Assembly (NCBI RefSeq): GCF_000003815.2 | Contig: NC_049987.1 | Coordinates: forward strand, 6,239,870 to 6,303,869 | Source of the DNA: Branchiostoma floridae | Lineage: Eukaryota; Chordata; Leptocardii; Amphioxiformes; Branchiostomatidae | Direction: 5' to 3' | Length of the DNA stretch: 64,000 bases | Part shown: positions 60,166 through 64,000 of the stretch, in pieces | How positions within the stretch are numbered: position 1 is the first letter of the stretch | Layout: every line of letters begins with the position of its first letter | The notes under the pieces: generated by a model | The model's database searches: none | Told to the model about the DNA's origin: nothing | The model's input: the letters and a program-made list of their open reading frames with translations, nothing else | Translations under genes and position numbers: made by a program

Positions 60166-63100
60166 CTGTGGAAAATAAGATAAAAAGTTAGTAATTGCCA
60201 ATGTATGGTACTGGATAGGTATATAATGAAATGTCTTATGTATCAGCTCAATAATAAGCTAGTACATACAATCATCATACTACATTATACATTTTGGTGC
60301 AAAACTTCAAATATTGCCATTAAAATTTTGTTGCAATTTGTATTATCACAAGAACATAGGCTTCATGACCTACCCTGACGAAACCAGGGGACATGCAAAG
60401 TGATGACGACTTACGACACCATACACACCCCAGGTTGGGTCTTTAATCCTACTTCACCAAGGACTTCTAACACTGAATTCCTAGATATCTAAACCCAAGC
60501 TTTAATGGAACTGCACCTGTAAAGAATTGCTTTGAATTAGCTGATCTAACCCTTTAGTTTTGCAAACAAATGATTGACACCATAAAATAACAAATCCAAT
60601 AAGTGGGGCCGCGTAGCACAGTGGTAGTGTATTCGGCCCGTGACCGAGAGGTCGCCGGTTCGAATCCGCCTGCCGTGTTGCCGGTCTTGTGCCCTTGGGA
60701 AAGGCACTTTACACGACTGTCCTCACTTTACTCAAGTGAAAATGAGTCGTCCCTTGGATGGGACGTTAAATGGAGGTCCCGTGTATGGGGAGAGACATAC
60801 CCCATGCACGTTAAAGAACCCCCACACGTGCGATGGTGCGGTGTGCGTTGGTGCAAATCCTTCTGTCGGGAGTTGGTGATTCACTTCAAATCACCCGGAT
60901 GGAGGCCTGGCGAACCTCTGTCTTATATCAGCCACATGATGAATTACATCATTCACCCGGACGGGAGACCTGGCGCATCCCCGTCTTGTAATTAGCCATA
61001 TGAAAGGGTATGTCGCCCCATAAGGGGCGGTATAACCCCGTCGTGTGTAAACATGTGCGAACATGTTTGATCACGTTGACCGATGATGATGATGATGATG
61101 AACAATCATCAAGCTAATCATTTAATGTGATGCACGTAGCTTCAGCCTTAGAAAGACCTCAAGCCTTGGACTACTGAGAACATCTTATCTCAAATCAGAA
61201 ACCGTACATCTTTTTCTAACATCTCAAATCTTATCTGTTCCTGAAAATAAACAAACAAGCAATAAACAAACAACCAGATCACATTTTGACTCACCAGACA
61301 AGCAGAGTGGAACTTCTTCTTGCATGTTTTACAGGAGAGTTTGGGCAGCTGACAGTTGGAGCCGTGGATGACAGAGTAGCACACCATGCAGTCTTCCACT
61401 CCCTCAAACCTCTTGTCTACGTTCTTCTTCCACAGGATGAGTCCATCCATGATACTGCCATTCTGTGTAAGGGTACACATAATATAGACATGTTCAACAA
61501 AGTAATGTATTCTTTTTCAGCAGCCATCAGGCCTTCCTAATGGCTTATAGAAAACATGCTGTTGAATTCAGCAAAAATAGGGTAATCATTGACTAGTAAC
61601 TATTATGATCATGTATTTTATGTTTCTTGGTCTAATGTAAATGCCAGTCTGATAGGAAGCTGATTCTAGCTACTATTCACTACGTGAGACATGTTGGCCA
61701 TAGCCTCCCTGTCATGCAGTACTGGCTTTAACACTACGGTAAGTAAAACATGATCTACTTCATGTCACATGCCAGTCAGAATGGCTGACTCTAAGACTAC
61801 ATTTGTAGCTGTCCCTACGTGAGACTTGTTGTGTAGCCGTACCTGGTGAGAGAAGTATCCAGTCATCTCTACACTATGGTCTCTCTGTCAAAAAGCAGCC
61901 GGTGTGAGGAGAGACAAGAGATCTGACAGGTTCAAAACACCACACACCACACCACTGCACCACACACCACACCACACATGTAGACCACATGTACCATTCA
62001 CCACATGCACATCACACCATGGAATGGGCAAGTTTGCAGAGAAAAGCATTACCAGGCCTGACAGTGTAAGTTATATACCACACACATTGTTGCATCTTAT
62101 GCTGCCATGTAGATACAATGCGGTGGAAATTATAAACAAGAAAAAAATTTGTGAAATTGTGAAAGACTTTTAGTTTTAAGAATATGGTACAGTGAACATT
62201 AAATGTGAACGTAAAACAGATTGTTATGTGTAGTATAACCAGCTGCACCTGTACTGCATGCCTGCAAAGCTAGTGAGTTATGCTGAAGTGTGTTAATATC
62301 AGTCATACAGATACAGATAAACAACGGGAAAATTTGCGGAAAGAAAATGAAGTGCACTAAAAAAAATGTGTACAGATTGATTTTGATGCAGCTACACCAA
62401 CAATTCAGATTTGATGCTACCACAATGGACATTCAGCACAAAATCAGTGTGACAGACAGTGAGGGTACTATAATGCATCCTCGAAGAACCCCTAACCTTC
62501 AATTTTGAACATCGAAGATAATCTTTAACATCAAACACAGTCTTAAAGGCAACCTAAGCAATGTTAGCCGAGTCAGTGTTGTAGAACTTCAATCATTCAA
62601 GTCAATTTCGGGGGGCACTTGTCTCCGTAATAAGATGAAGCAACTCTCAAGGAGCAAATAATCAATGCTGCAGTGGCGCGAGGACGCAGTGAAGTCTCAT
62701 TTTTGTGGGTTACAGTATTTAGGGAATCCTAGCGTGGCTTATTTCTGTGCCATTTTTAACCGCTCAAAGTATGACATAACGATGTCAATTTCATACAGAT
62801 TGCCTTTAAGAATATTTCTAACGCTCTAATATTGCTTAGTTTGCCTTTAAATACAGTCTTATAACAGGTGTCACAACTACACACCTGGTGAGACAGGAAG
62901 GTTGTCATCTGCAGCATCCAGTTCCTCCACTGCGCGCTGGCCACCCCGACACGTTTCCCGCTCTCCACGTTGACGGTCCCCAGCGGGTGATTGGCCGGCA
63001 GCTGCACCACCAGCTCCATGGAGACCTCGTCAACCGTGTAGGTCGCCACGACCTCTCGGGCAGCAGGGCGACCTTTAACCTAAAAATACAGGAAATGTAT

Positions 63101-63929
63101 CTCATACTAGTTTACTTTCTAAAGAGCTTCTGTTGTCTGTTACAGGATACTGTAACACAGGGCTCTAGCCAGCTCGACATTTTTTTCCGTCAGTCAATTC
63201 CCAATGTCGCAAAACACTATTCCAAGAGTTAGAGAGACTGAACTGAGACCTTGAAAAACGGGTTTTAATGAGATTATCGTATGCGAAAGGGCACAGACAC
63301 GCATTATCAACAATCATAACAATAGCAAAACAAACAGTGTGTGGCTTTTACAGCCGTGGACGGCGTCCCCAAGCAGCCTGTAGCTTCCACCAAGGAGCTT
63401 TTATCAGATTTTTGTCCGTCAAGGTTGACGGATTGGTTTTAAAATTTTTCCGTCACACGCAGCAAATTTCCGTCAATTGACGGAAAAACGGACGCTAGCT
63501 AGAGCCCTGCTGTAACACAATGTAAGTTCATTTATTTTTGCGTGGATTTTGATCTGATGTTTTTGAAATGTTTTTTTTATTACCGTAGCACAGAGCACAT
63601 GGCTCATGTCATCATTTTGCACTGCCTTTTGCCATGTACAACAAACGGTAGACCATAGATTTGAATAACAGGATTCAACCCCAATCTTTAGGTGCAATAG
63701 CCTTCATGGGGGGGGTAAATCTGTGTCCAAACTATACAATTTCTGGTATCATCATTATTATATTATAAAGCAGGACATTAAAAAAAACATTGTACATTAT
63801 TTGGTGAAACTAGGCTGAAACTTCTTCCCGTCATCACTTACTGTCATGTTGTCAAAGCTGTGCTGTGTGTTCTGGACAGCCTGGATCTCTGCTGAACACA
63901 GAACTGGACTCACAAACTTACTGGTCAGC
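60106..63929 (-). CDS. LTN1: Listerin E3 ubiquitin ligase, 3' end (partial)
   Basis: Four exons, in transcript order: 63929-63842, 63079-62885, 61462-61295, 60165-60106. Phases agree (entry phase 2, then 0, 0, 0) and the last exon ends in TGA at 60106-60108. The peptide matches the listerin C-terminus: [16 protein letters not shown], then [14 protein letters not shown] and [16 protein letters not shown] (RWD region), then [20 protein letters not shown] and [13 protein letters not shown], then [19 protein letters not shown]. The final RING finger keeps the C..C, C..C, H..C and C..C zinc ligands. Listerin binds stalled 60S ribosomal subunits and ubiquitinates nascent chains in ribosome-associated quality control. 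The large HEAT-repeat part of the gene lies beyond the right edge of the window. The last exon lies within a short tandem repeat. Confidence 0.95.
60603..61100 (+). mobile_element. tRNA-derived SINE
   Basis: The first ~75 bp are tRNA-like with an A box (gtagcacagtggtagtgt) and a B box (ggttcgaatcc). A conserved body follows (cactttacacgactgtcctc, ggacgttaaatggaggtccc), then a unique tail and (GAT)n at 61080-61100. It lies in sense-opposite orientation in the last LTN1 intron. It is not a working tRNA gene because the acceptor stem does not pair. Confidence 0.88.
61930..62025. repeat. CACA-rich low-complexity tract
   Basis: Imperfect (ACCAC)n-like sequence in an LTN1 intron. Confidence 0.75.
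63158..63509. mobile_element. 352-bp hAT-type MITE
   Basis: Ends cagggctctagccagc and gctagctagagccctg, with the canonical CAGGG...CCCTG termini of hAT elements. An exact 8-bp target duplication ctgtaaca lies at 63150-63157 and 63510-63517. Inner repeats carry ttccgtca motifs in both orientations. There is no coding content. It lies in an LTN1 intron. Confidence 0.92.
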
Positions 63930-64000
63930 CTGGAGAAAGAGAAAAGAGACATCAACGACGCATATTTCATTCCCCTTTTTTAAAGATTATTATTGACTAA

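Noticed and set aside
60603-60680. tRNA gene
   Set aside because: The A and B boxes are present, but the acceptor stem does not pair and the segment continues into a SINE body repeated at 57.4 kb.

Overview
The window looks like nuclear DNA of an invertebrate chordate, most likely a lancelet (Branchiostoma). This is inference. The support is: many small GC-rich exons with GT-AG introns; secreted genes built from ShK, EGF and C-type lectin exons in matching phase; and introns crowded with short inverted-repeat transposons, 5'-truncated LINEs, tRNA-derived SINEs and minisatellites. Assembly gaps lie at 7930-8029, 13103-13202, 47770-48020 and 54103-54764.

Layout. At 1-3357 (+) is the 3' end of a Cys-loop (glycine/GABA-type) receptor gene: a clear last exon with the M4 helix, and a probable exon before it followed by a 41-bp minisatellite. 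From 3358 to about 12000 I see no gene, only microsatellites, one inverted-repeat element and LINE tails. At 12016-26672 (-) is a complete 14-exon gene for a protein with two cyclic-nucleotide-binding folds, related to CNBD2 (851 residues, every splice phase consistent). A weak two-exon candidate lies at 27626-28667 (-). The next 5 kb is repeat-rich and includes a 1.2-kb TTAA-flanked element. At 33984-53382 (-) are three tandem paralogues, called B (33984-39636), C (41347-45242) and D (45719-53382) here. All encode signal peptide, ShK, EGF, EGF, ShK and a Thr-rich linker. D ends in a C-type lectin domain with EPN and WND motifs. C keeps only the last two lectin exons. B ends in a different domain that I do not recognise. 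From 53.5 to 60.1 kb there is a gap, SINE fragments and no recognised gene. At 60106-63929 (-) are the last four exons of listerin (LTN1), including its RING finger; the rest lies beyond the right edge.

The genes do not form one pathway. The three paralogues are a lineage-type cluster of secreted, probably glycan-binding proteins. LTN1 is a conserved ribosome-quality-control ligase. The receptor and the cyclic-nucleotide-binding protein are unrelated neighbours.

The most unusual signals are two. First, the paralogue cluster has a constant N-terminal block of phase-1 exons joined to swapped C-terminal modules. Second, pieces of coding exons with their splice sites have been copied into local tandem arrays at least six times, in four different gene loci.
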